This document shows positions 1 through 5,091 of a stretch of DNA of 5,091 bases, piece by piece; within the stretch, counting starts at the first letter, position 1; the number at the start of each line of letters is the position of its first letter. The stretch comes from an uncultured Eubacteriales bacterium. GTDB taxonomy: Bacteria; Bacillota; Clostridia; Oscillospirales; Acutalibacteraceae. The stretch is from positions 1 through 5,091 of the forward strand of contig CAKSDJ010000070.1 in NCBI GenBank assembly GCA_934445015.1, in the 5' to 3' direction. Under the pieces are notes generated by a model. The model saw nothing but the letters and a program-made list of their open reading frames with translations. It was not told where the DNA came from and made no database searches. Made by a program: the position numbers and the translations under genes.

Positions 1-568
1 CGTCGGGTACATAGCCTTCAATGTATTGTTTCGCAAGGAATACACCCATTGTAGAAGCCATAGGCGGTAATATGTAGATCCAGTAGGTATCAATTAAACC
101 GAGCTTTGAAAAAATCAAATACTGCGGAACCGCCAAAGTATAAGAGTTAAACATAAGGGCAAACTGCACGATCCAAAACAATGCGTTTTTGCCCTTGAAT
201 GTTCCTTTTGAAAGGGCATACGCCGCCATAAGAGCAACAAATATATATATAACGGTTGTAAACAGCGTTGTAAATATACTGTTGAAAATGTAACGTGAAA
301 GCGGAACCTTCAAACTTGCCATAAGATCCGGCAACACAGTATAGTTACCTGTTGTAGGTCTTCTTACAAAGAATGCAGGCGGAAATATAAGCAACTCATC
401 AAGCGGCTTAAAAGATGTGCATACGCAATAAATAAGCGGCAGCATCGAGAAGAGTCCGAATACAACCAAGAAGAAAACCAATGTAAAGTTACCGAACTTT
501 GAACGTGTATAGCGTTTGACTGCGGATTTCTTGCCACGTTTGTCTTCAAAATATTGTTTAATACTCAC
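1..568 (-). CDS. Carbohydrate ABC transporter permease, MalG/UgpE type (partial, C-terminus missing)
   Basis: This is the second membrane subunit of a CUT1-family sugar importer. Its 189 visible residues begin MSIKQYFEDKRGKK and stop at the left edge with KQYIEGYVPD. The basic N-terminal tail is followed by hydrophobic segments at about 27-50, 92-119, 128-152 and 160-179, the order seen in MalG-like permeases. FKPLDELLIFPP after the first helix and NYTVL before the second are typical of the family. In relatives the cytoplasmic EAA loop that docks on the ATPase follows almost directly after KQ(Y/F)I..VP, so it lies just outside the window. I start at the GTG at 566-568 because GAGGTGA (574-580) precedes it at good spacing; in-frame GTG codons at 569-571 and 575-577 are alternatives. 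The SD overlaps the stop of the upstream permease, so translation is probably coupled. The family is certain; the substrate cannot be read from the sequence. Confidence 0.95.
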   Translation of the reverse strand, partial: MSIKQYFEDKRGKKSAVKRYTRSKFGNFTLVFFLVVFGLFSMLPLIYCVCTSFKPLDELLIFPPAFFVRRPTTGNYTVLPDLMASLKVPLSRYIFNSIFTTLFTTVIYIFVALMAAYALSKGTFKGKNALFWIVQFALMFNSYTLAVPQYLIFSKLGLIDTYWIYILPPMASTMGVFLAKQYIEGYVPD

Positions 569-572
569 CACA

Positions 573-580
573 GTCACCTC
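573..580 (-). promoter_or_regulatory. Ribosome-binding site of second permease, overlapping preceding stop
   Basis: On the minus strand this reads GAGGTGAC, close to the full anti-SD complement. It overlaps the TGA stop of the first permease (579-581), so ribosomes ending there are well placed to restart. It favours the GTG at 566-568 (5 nt after GAGGTGA) over the upstream in-frame GTG at 575-577, which lies within it. Confidence 0.75.
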
Positions 581-1532
581 ACTTCTCAAACATCTTAAGG
601 ACTTTGCCTATTATAAGTCGTGCTGCAACCATCATAATAAACAGTACAACAGACATAGCACAGGCATATCCGAGTTCATATCTGACAGTAGCCATATCAG
701 ACATAAACGAAACTATTGTATCAACCGCATTTCCTTTTGAAGGATAGCCGGCAAGTTCTATCATAATTGTGCTTGCACTGAAAGAACTTTGAATTTGCAT
801 AACCGCACTGAAAAGTAACATCGGGCCCATAGCAGGCAATGTTATATAACGCAGTTCCTGCCAACGGTTTCTGATACCGTCAATCGCACCGGCTTCATAC
901 ATATCACGGCTTACGTTTTGTAAACCGGAAATATTTGAAAGGAACGAAACACCCATACTTTGCCACAGTTGCACTATTATAACTATAGGCATGAGGTATG
1001 CTTCGGTTTTGAGCCATACTATAGGCTCAGTAGTAATACCGAGCGAAAGCAAAAGGCTGTTTATGTAACCGTAACTATCGCCGCTGAATGCAACTTTCCA
1101 AATAAAGTATGCGTTACCGACAAGCGAAGGTGCATAAAACATAAACGAAAGTACCGCGCGTACCTTAGGTTCAAACTCATTTACAAACCATGCAAGAACG
1201 AATGAGAACAAAAATCCCAAAGGACCGGCTATGATTGCAAATACAAGAGTGTTTTTAACAGTAGTGCCGAATGTTGCATCCTCTACCATCATACGGCGGT
1301 AGTTATCAATACCCACAAATTTAGGAGCAGCTATCATATCGTATGATGTAAAGCTCAAAACGATTGAAGACGCAATCGGCAATATCGTGAATATAAAGAA
1401 GAAGATAAAGAAAGGAGCCAACATAACGAACATAGGTATATGTTCGGTTAAAAGTTTATCACGCGAAAAGTTTTTGAGTTTTTTGGATCTGGCAGGCATT
1501 ACAGCCGCATCACCGTTTTTATTTTTTAACAT
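579..1532 (-). CDS. Carbohydrate ABC transporter permease, MalF/UgpA type
   Basis: This is the first membrane subunit of the CUT1-type importer, 317 residues and complete. A basic tail of about 30 residues (ARSKKLKNFSRDK) leads into hydrophobic helices at roughly 33-60, 92-117, 125-146, 178-202, 234-258 and 288-310. The cytoplasmic EAA loop is clear at residues 213-233: EAGAIDG, then W224, and ending ITLP at 230-233. This loop fits into the cleft of the ATPase. The third EAA residue is Gly rather than the usual Ala, a mild variation. NYRRMM near 77-82 after the first helix is also typical. The ATG start has a perfect TAAGGAGG (1543-1550) 10 nt upstream, and this SD contains the stop codon of the binding-protein gene. 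Order and spacing show one operon with the genes on both sides. Length is slightly above the usual 290-310 because of the N-terminal tail. The family call is firm; the substrate is unknown. Confidence 0.97.
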   Translation of the reverse strand: MLKNKNGDAAVMPARSKKLKNFSRDKLLTEHIPMFVMLAPFFIFFFIFTILPIASSIVLSFTSYDMIAAPKFVGIDNYRRMMVEDATFGTTVKNTLVFAIIAGPLGFLFSFVLAWFVNEFEPKVRAVLSFMFYAPSLVGNAYFIWKVAFSGDSYGYINSLLLSLGITTEPIVWLKTEAYLMPIVIIVQLWQSMGVSFLSNISGLQNVSRDMYEAGAIDGIRNRWQELRYITLPAMGPMLLFSAVMQIQSSFSASTIMIELAGYPSKGNAVDTIVSFMSDMATVRYELGYACAMSVVLFIMMVAARLIIGKVLKMFEK

Positions 1533-1542
1533 ATGTCTCTCC

Positions 1543-1550
1543 CCTCCTTA
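1543..1550 (-). promoter_or_regulatory. Ribosome-binding site of first permease, containing the SBP stop codon
   Basis: On the minus strand this reads TAAGGAGG, a perfect Shine-Dalgarno. Its first three bases are the TAA stop of the binding-protein gene. The spacing to the ATG is 10 nt. The arrangement supports co-transcription and translational coupling, and leaves no room for an attenuating hairpin between the two genes. Confidence 0.85.
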
Positions 1551-4439
1551 ACTGTATTCTTTAATCTTACGGTCAATTTCTTTGTCAGCAGTTTTGGACC
1601 ACTTTGTAACAGCGTCTTTTACTCTGTCACCGTCTTCAACAACTGCCCAGAACGCCTGGTCTATAGAACGTGTTACATCATACGAGCCCGGAACTTCCTG
1701 AACTTCTTTAACCTCTGCCCACTGCTCATCAAGGACTTTCAAAGCATCCTTATCCCAGGCAAGTGAGTTAAACGCGTCAACATTAGAAACAGCATTACGA
1801 CCTATCATACCGAGTATAGATTCAAGGTTATTGTTGTATCTCGTCTGTGTCTCGGTAGAAGTCCACCATTTAAGGAACTGCCAAGCCTGTTCCTTTTTAT
1901 CGGATTTTTCAATTATAGCACAACCTGAACCCGAACCCGCAACAGTGCGGTTAATTGTGCCGTCTTCATTTTTCACACCGGGTACCAACGCAATATCCCA
2001 TCTGCCCCTGATTTCCGGTGCTGCCAAGTACAGTGTCATATAGGTTGAATACGGTGCTATACCCAAAGGCATTACGCCCACACGCAAACGGTTGTAAAAA
2101 TCCGCTTCTTTAAGGAAACTGTATTTAAGGTAGAAGTCGGTCCACTCCTCAAATACATCAAGTGCTACTTTACTTGTAATCGCGGTAGCGGTTCCCTCTT
2201 CATTATAAATTGAAAGATTGTGCTGCCACATAAGCGTCGGATACAGGTGCAAGTTACCTATACCGGCATTAACTGTTGTAGAAGTTGTTATCTGAGTAAA
2301 CGGAACATAAACGTTCATATTATTACGTTGAATAATTGTTGCACAATGCAAAAACTCATCCCAGGTTTCGGGAATATCAAGTCCCAATTCCTCCATTACG
2401 TCTTTGCGATAGAACATAAGCATAAAGTTCTGCGTATCCGGCAAAGCGTACGTAGCACCATTGTATGTGTAAGGAACCTCGGCACCATCCTGGAAGTTTT
2501 TAAGCACTTCGTCAAAATCATCAAATTGTTTTAAGTCTGCCAACGCACCGCGTATACCCAAGTTAACAGGCTCTGTACGTGACATCATAAGCGACATATC
2601 CGGGAAGTTGCCTGCCAGTATACCGTTGATAAGTGAAGCGTTTACTATTTCAAGCTGAACGTTAATGGGTTTGCCGTTATAATAATATTTTTCATTTGCA
2701 GTAAACGAATCCTGTATAAGTGAGTTAAGTGCCGAAGCCTGATCCTGACCCCAGTTAACCCACAAACGGATCGTATTTTCATCGTCTTTTGAGTCTGTGT
2801 TAGTAAGCGAATAATCACTTGTAAAAGATGAAACAAGTCTTACCGTGTCATAAGCCAGCTGTTTAAAGAAGTTGGCATCATTGTTTTTATACTTTTTGCC
2901 TGCCGGAACTATCTGAATTTGGTCGACAGCAAGCGGCATTTTTATCATATCGTAAAGCCATGAGCTTACTGCGGTGTAATTAGTGTAATAATCCGTTACA
3001 TACTGTTGGGCAATAAACGGACTGCGAATCATATTGTCAAGTATCCGCTTCATATTATCGATAGAAGCAACTGCCTGCGAAGCCTTACCTGATCCGCTTG
3101 TCATAGAATCCGAAAGCTTTCCGAGTCTTGTACTGCAGTCTTTAAGCGTATCAAGAAAATCAGGTACTTGCTTATCAAGGTCATAGTCACGGCTAAGGTC
3201 CGGACTTTCGCTCGTTATCATAACAATCTTGATGTATTCGTCACCGAGTATTTTTACAAGTTTTGATAACTCATAAAAATAATCCGACTGACCGCCTACG
3301 CTTACTTCCATCGAAAGCGTATGGCTGCCTTTTTCAAGATAGATGTAATACGGATTTTTCTCACCGTCGGCAAAAGTGTAATACTTCCATCCCGTATCAT
3401 ACGGAAATACCAGAGATTTTGCTTCTTCAAAAGGTGTTTTACCGTCAATTTTAAGCCAGCGCCAGCTTTCACCGTTAACAAGGTCGCTCTGTTTATAGCG
3501 CATATTTATGTAGTAATATCCGGACTTTTCAACATCAAAATTCCATTCAATGCGATCACCTGCCGATTGCCACGATGTGCCGCCTATATAATTGATTTTC
3601 GTGATGTATGAATCACTCGGTGTCATACCTGCGTCACTGTTGTTTGATTTAGGTATAATTGAGTTTGAAGTTTTAATATCGGCATTTTCACCTTCAATGG
3701 TGATAATATCGGCATCCAAATCCTTAACGTCGTATGATTTTGACACGCTTTCATAACTTTCAAACTTCTCAGGAGATGCAAAAGTTATTTTGTGAATATC
3801 TATGTTTTGCTCCGGTTTTACTATTGTAATAGTATGAGCGCCTGCGGTAAGCGCAAACTCAAACGGATCAACAATTGCGGTTTCAGTATCACGGACAACC
3901 GTTTCAATAGTGCCGCCTACTTCTGCCTGCTCTTGAGCATACTCGTTACCCTGTGCATCCTTACGGGGTTCGTCGGTGGCGTTTTTCCATATTCGTGAAA
4001 GGACTATTTCATCGGAGCCGTCAAACGGATATTTACCGTCGATCATAAGGCCGAATGTAATATCAACACCGCTGCTCTTAGGCTCCCACACAAATTTAAG
4101 ATTGTAAAGGGCTGTTTCAGTTACATTAAAGTTCCATGTAACGCTACCCTCACCCGTTGACCAATTAAGCACACTGTCACTAACGGTAACATCCGCACCG
4201 TCAGCGGTAAATGCGCCCATAGGTACCTCAACATCGGCAGATGCCTTGTTTGAAATACCATGACTGCTTGTGTATTCAACATAATCCTGCAATTCGGAGT
4301 CTGTAGTGCTGATTGCCTTTACATCGCCTGCAGCATTGCTGTTTCCTGCATAAGCAGTGGTTATTTGCAAAGAAATACCTGAAAATAAAACAGATACCGT
4401 CAATAGCACCGACAGGTATCTTGCCAATTTCTTGCTCAT
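1548..4439 (-). CDS. Large modular extracellular sugar-binding protein (family 1 SBP with two N-terminal carbohydrate-binding-like modules)
   Basis: This 963-residue secreted protein should capture a sugar or oligosaccharide and deliver it to the two permeases encoded downstream. Residues 1-31 are a signal peptide (KK, a hydrophobic stretch, TTAYA cleaved before G32). There is no lipobox cysteine; the first Cys is residue 435. Residues about 67-222 and 244-397 are beta-rich modules sharing WNF(N/D)V, IDGK-PF and G-HT motifs; the second opens with IEGENA, as in CBM6/35-like galactose-binding folds. Residues about 398-553 are an unassigned, mostly helical region. The C-terminal part from about 555 matches family 1 binding proteins: IRLWVNWG, GNFPDMSLMM, LPDTQNFMLMFYRKDV, LGLDIPETWDEF, and a WQFLKWWTS segment near 853-861. 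Ordinary family members have 400-550 residues. I chose the ATG at 4437-4439 because AGAAAGG lies 9 nt upstream; it abuts the ATG at 4446-4448, which would add MNV. The exact ligand is not inferable. Confidence 0.95.
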   Translation of the reverse strand: MSKKLARYLSVLLTVSVLFSGISLQITTAYAGNSNAAGDVKAISTTDSELQDYVEYTSSHGISNKASADVEVPMGAFTADGADVTVSDSVLNWSTGEGSVTWNFNVTETALYNLKFVWEPKSSGVDITFGLMIDGKYPFDGSDEIVLSRIWKNATDEPRKDAQGNEYAQEQAEVGGTIETVVRDTETAIVDPFEFALTAGAHTITIVKPEQNIDIHKITFASPEKFESYESVSKSYDVKDLDADIITIEGENADIKTSNSIIPKSNNSDAGMTPSDSYITKINYIGGTSWQSAGDRIEWNFDVEKSGYYYINMRYKQSDLVNGESWRWLKIDGKTPFEEAKSLVFPYDTGWKYYTFADGEKNPYYIYLEKGSHTLSMEVSVGGQSDYFYELSKLVKILGDEYIKIVMITSESPDLSRDYDLDKQVPDFLDTLKDCSTRLGKLSDSMTSGSGKASQAVASIDNMKRILDNMIRSPFIAQQYVTDYYTNYTAVSSWLYDMIKMPLAVDQIQIVPAGKKYKNNDANFFKQLAYDTVRLVSSFTSDYSLTNTDSKDDENTIRLWVNWGQDQASALNSLIQDSFTANEKYYYNGKPINVQLEIVNASLINGILAGNFPDMSLMMSRTEPVNLGIRGALADLKQFDDFDEVLKNFQDGAEVPYTYNGATYALPDTQNFMLMFYRKDVMEELGLDIPETWDEFLHCATIIQRNNMNVYVPFTQITTSTTVNAGIGNLHLYPTLMWQHNLSIYNEEGTATAITSKVALDVFEEWTDFYLKYSFLKEADFYNRLRVGVMPLGIAPYSTYMTLYLAAPEIRGRWDIALVPGVKNEDGTINRTVAGSGSGCAIIEKSDKKEQAWQFLKWWTSTETQTRYNNNLESILGMIGRNAVSNVDAFNSLAWDKDALKVLDEQWAEVKEVQEVPGSYDVTRSIDQAFWAVVEDGDRVKDAVTKWSKTADKEIDRKIKEYS

Positions 4440-4448
4440 AACATTCAT

Positions 4449-4455
4449 CCTTTCT
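4449..4455 (-). promoter_or_regulatory. Ribosome-binding site that decides the SBP start
   Basis: On the minus strand this reads AGAAAGG. It sits directly against the first ATG (4446-4448) with no spacer but 9 nt from the second ATG (4437-4439), so the second is the more likely start. The short leader predicted from the proximal promoter supports the same choice. Confidence 0.6.
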
Positions 4456-4462
4456 GTTTTGT

Positions 4463-4490
4463 ATTATATGGTGTCCGCAAAAACTGAAAA
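4463..4490 (-). promoter_or_regulatory. Proximal SigA-type promoter of the transporter operon
   Basis: The minus strand carries a perfect -10 box TATAAT (4463-4468) and, 16 bp upstream, TTTTCA (4485-4490), which matches 4 of 6 bases of TTGACA. Transcription would begin near 4456, giving a leader of only about 17 nt before the start codon at 4439. The -10 is strong and the -35 modest, which would suit an activated promoter. It is a prediction from sequence only. Confidence 0.5.
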
Positions 4491-4524
4491 AGAGCAAAAT
4501 TCATCAAAATAGAGAAAATAAGAT

Positions 4525-4554
4525 GCAAATTTTTCCCGTAAAACCGATTTGCGG
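4525..4554 (-). other. Leader segment with two mutually exclusive small hairpins
   Basis: In the minus-strand leader, ACCG-CAAAT-CGGT (4543-4555) can form a 4 bp stem. GCAAAT (4547-4552) can instead pair with ATTTGC (4525-4530), a 6 bp stem around 16 nt. The two use overlapping bases. Neither is followed by a U-run, so this is not a terminator, and I recognise no riboswitch class. Short stems like these can be chance. Confidence 0.25.
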
Positions 4555-4564
4555 TAAAACGAAA

Positions 4565-4573
4565 TATGTGCAA
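4565..4573 (-). repeat. TTGCACATA element, copy downstream in the leader
   Basis: The minus strand reads TTGCACATA and continues as TTTCGTTTT. The same continuation follows the upstream copy at 4659-4667, there after two extra A bases. It lies at about +34 to +42 from the predicted start of the perfect promoter. With the copy at 4593-4601 it forms an inverted repeat of 9+9 bp around 19 nt, so it could also form a hairpin in the leader RNA. Confidence 0.6.
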
Positions 4574-4592
4574 AAAGCAATATTATCCAAAA

Positions 4593-4603
4593 TTGCACAT
4601 AAA
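4593..4603 (+). repeat. TTGCACATAAA element, copy at the transcription start
   Basis: The plus strand reads TTGCACATAAA, identical over 11 bp to 4659-4669, and inverted relative to the copy at 4565-4573. It would lie at about +4 to +14 relative to the perfect promoter, where a bound protein would block initiation or clearance. Confidence 0.6.
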
Positions 4604-4612
4604 CACGAATAT

Positions 4613-4641
4613 ATTATACATTAGAATATATGATTTGTCAA
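4613..4641 (-). promoter_or_regulatory. Perfect-consensus SigA promoter upstream of the transporter operon
   Basis: The minus strand reads TTGACA (4636-4641), exactly 17 bp, then TATAAT (4613-4618): all 12 consensus bases at the ideal spacing. A purely A/T run (about 4645-4658) lies upstream where an UP element would be. The start would be near 4606, giving a leader of about 165 nt to the binding-protein start. TTGCACATA repeats flank the promoter on both sides, which suggests regulation by a DNA-binding protein. Even in AT-rich DNA a perfect match at perfect spacing is unlikely by chance. Confidence 0.75.
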
Positions 4642-4658
4642 CAAATTATATATATATT

Positions 4659-4669
4659 TTGCACATAAA
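4659..4669 (+). repeat. TTGCACATAAA element, copy upstream of the promoter
   Basis: The plus strand reads TTGCACATAAA followed by TTTCGTTTT. It sits about 17 bp upstream of the -35 box of the perfect promoter. Its centre lies 66 bp from the centre of the next copy, roughly six helical turns, which would be compatible with looping or with an activator site. Confidence 0.6.
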
Positions 4670-4702
4670 TTTCGTTTTTTTTGTGGTATTTAAACTAAAA
4701 GA

Positions 4703-4731
4703 ATTATTAACTTATTTAAAAAGAAAGTCAA
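4703..4731 (-). promoter_or_regulatory. Possible third, distal promoter
   Basis: The minus strand carries TTGACT (4726-4731), 17 bp, then AATAAT (4703-4708), each 5 of 6 to consensus. The spacing is ideal, but the region is so AT-rich that a chance match is plausible. If real, its transcript would run through the perfect promoter and all the TTGCACATA repeats. Confidence 0.25.
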
Positions 4732-4750
4732 ACAGAAAAATATGCTGTCA

Positions 4751-4795
4751 CAATTGCCTAAAAACGGTACTTTTTTGTCATTTTTGGCGCAATTG
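4751..4795. repeat. Imperfect inverted repeat in the intergenic region
   Basis: CAATTGCCTAAAAA (4751-4764) can pair with TTTTTGGCGCAATTG (4781-4795), with a 2-nt bulge on one side and a 1-nt bulge on the other, around a loop of about 16 nt. It is not followed by a T-run on either strand. Its role is unknown. Confidence 0.3.
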
Positions 4796-4814
4796 AAAGA
4801 CTTAAGACGTAAAA

Positions 4815-4855
4815 ACCGTTTTGCTGCCGACTGTAATGTTAACCGTTTACCGTTT
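4815..4855 (+). repeat. Cluster of ACCGTTT repeats
   Basis: ACCGTTT occurs at 4815-4821, and twice in immediate tandem at 4842-4848 and 4849-4855. An inverted copy AAACGGT stands at 4762-4768. The segment GTTAACCGTTTAC (4838-4850) is a near-palindrome that resembles LacI-family operators in style, but it does not fit the CcpA cre consensus spacing. It lies between the tuf terminator and the promoters, about 400 bp from the transporter start codon. Confidence 0.4.
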
Positions 4856-4861
4856 TAAAAC

Positions 4862-4895
4862 AAAAAAAGGTTCAAGACGTATGCCTTGAACCTTT
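4862..4895 (-). terminator. Rho-independent terminator of tuf
   Basis: On the minus strand an 11 bp perfect stem, AAAGGTTCAAG with CTTGAACCTTT, closes an 8-nt loop (4877-4884) and runs into seven T bases (4862-4868). It begins 23 nt after the tuf stop codon. Its T-run is on the minus-strand side only, so it acts for tuf and separates that transcript from the transporter operon. Confidence 0.92.
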
Positions 4896-4918
4896 AAAAG
4901 TTTTAACAAACCGTAAGA

Positions 4919-5091
4919 TTAGCCGTTGATCTTTGTAACAACGCCTGAACCTACAGTACGTCCGCCTTCACGGATAGCGAAACGAAGACCTTCTTCAATA
5001 GCGATAGGAGTGATAAGTTCAACTTCCATCTTTACGTTATCGACGGGCATGCACATTTCAGTGCCTGCGGGGAGAGATACAACACCTGTAA
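4919..5091 (-). CDS. tuf: Elongation factor Tu, C-terminal fragment (partial)
   Basis: The last 56 residues of EF-Tu, the GTPase that brings aminoacyl-tRNA to the ribosome, lie here; the rest of the gene is beyond the right edge. The visible part belongs to the C-terminal beta-barrel (domain 3), which contacts tRNA. The stretch GLRFAIREGGRTVGSGVV is almost invariant in bacteria and makes the call certain. MPVDNVKMEVELITPIAI before it is also standard, though the common Gly-Asp of MPGDN is Val-Asp here. The protein ends TKING, then TAA at 4919-4921. A strong intrinsic terminator follows at once. The ORF runs open to the edge, with no sign of disruption. Confidence 0.98.
   Translation of the reverse strand, partial: TGVVSLPAGTEMCMPVDNVKMEVELITPIAIEEGLRFAIREGGRTVGSGVVTKING

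Larger units (their letters stand above)
4440..4918. other. Gene-free regulatory region between tuf and the transporter operon
   Basis: No credible coding sequence lies here. The stretch is strongly AT-rich, with stops in all frames and only short spurious open frames. It contains, from the tuf side, the tuf terminator, the ACCGTTT cluster, an imperfect inverted repeat, a weak distal promoter, the perfect promoter with its three TTGCACATA elements, small leader hairpins, and the proximal promoter with the ribosome-binding site. Confidence 0.8.

Noticed and set aside
240..252. Short AT dinucleotide run
   Set aside because: Lies within the coding sequence of the second permease (Val-Ile-Tyr-Ile-Phe codons) and is too short to be a functional repeat.
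364..549. Open frame of 61 codons on the minus strand inside the second permease
   Set aside because: It is in another frame of the real permease, whose translation gives clear transmembrane segments and family motifs.
960..1205. Open frame on the plus strand opposite the first permease
   Set aside because: Antisense shadow of a strongly conserved permease; no ribosome-binding site and no recognisable protein.
2645..2836. Open frame of 63 codons on the minus strand within the binding protein
   Set aside because: Alternative frame inside a long conserved domain; no start signal of its own.
4450..4606. Riboswitch or T-box in the operon leader
   Set aside because: No conserved T-box motif, no riboswitch core I recognise, and no terminator or SD-sequestering hairpin before the start codon.
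4566..4796. Open frame of 76 codons on the plus strand in the intergenic region
   Set aside because: It runs opposite to all genes, has no ribosome-binding site, overlaps promoter elements, and its composition (Ile/Tyr/Asn/Lys) is what AT-rich non-coding DNA gives.
4838..4850. CcpA catabolite-response (cre) site
   Set aside because: GTTAACCGTTTAC has the central CG, but the distance from the TG half to the CG does not fit the cre consensus.
4804..4881. AAGACGTA repeated at 4804-4811 and 4874-4881
   Set aside because: Only 8 bp, and the second copy overlaps the stem and loop of the tuf terminator, so coincidence is the simpler explanation.

Overview
The window looks like chromosomal DNA from a low- to mid-GC, Gram-positive-type bacterium, most likely a Clostridia-like Bacillota. 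The basis is a strong set of Shine-Dalgarno sites (TAAGGAGG, GAGGTGA), very AT-rich non-coding DNA with SigA-type promoters, the character of the EF-Tu C-terminus, and a sugar-importer operon without its own ATPase. Assignment below phylum or class level is not supported from the sequence alone.

All supported genes lie on the minus strand, so transcription runs from high to low coordinates. From right to left: (1) the last 56 codons of tuf (elongation factor Tu), cut by the right edge, followed by a clean intrinsic terminator. (2) A gene-free stretch of about 480 bp (4440-4918). It holds a perfect-consensus promoter (TTGACA, 17 bp, TATAAT), a second TATAAT promoter just before the next gene, three copies of TTGCACATA placed around the first promoter, and a cluster of ACCGTTT repeats. 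(3) A very large secreted solute-binding protein of about 963 residues, with two related beta-rich carbohydrate-binding-like modules in front of a family 1 sugar-binding domain. (4) A MalF/UgpA-type permease. (5) A MalG/UgpE-type permease, cut by the left edge just before its EAA loop.

Genes 3-5 form a tight operon with gaps of 10-15 bp, and each downstream ribosome-binding site overlaps the preceding stop codon. Together they encode the binding protein and both membrane subunits of a CUT1-type ABC importer for a glycan or oligosaccharide. No ATPase gene is visible. In Bacillota a shared MsmX/UgpC-like ATPase encoded elsewhere often serves such systems.

The most interesting points are the modular binding protein, which carries a duplicated glycan-binding-like module and has no lipobox cysteine, and the triple TTGCACATA element around the perfect promoter, which looks like an operator set for an unidentified regulator. 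I found no RNA gene, mobile element or CRISPR array.
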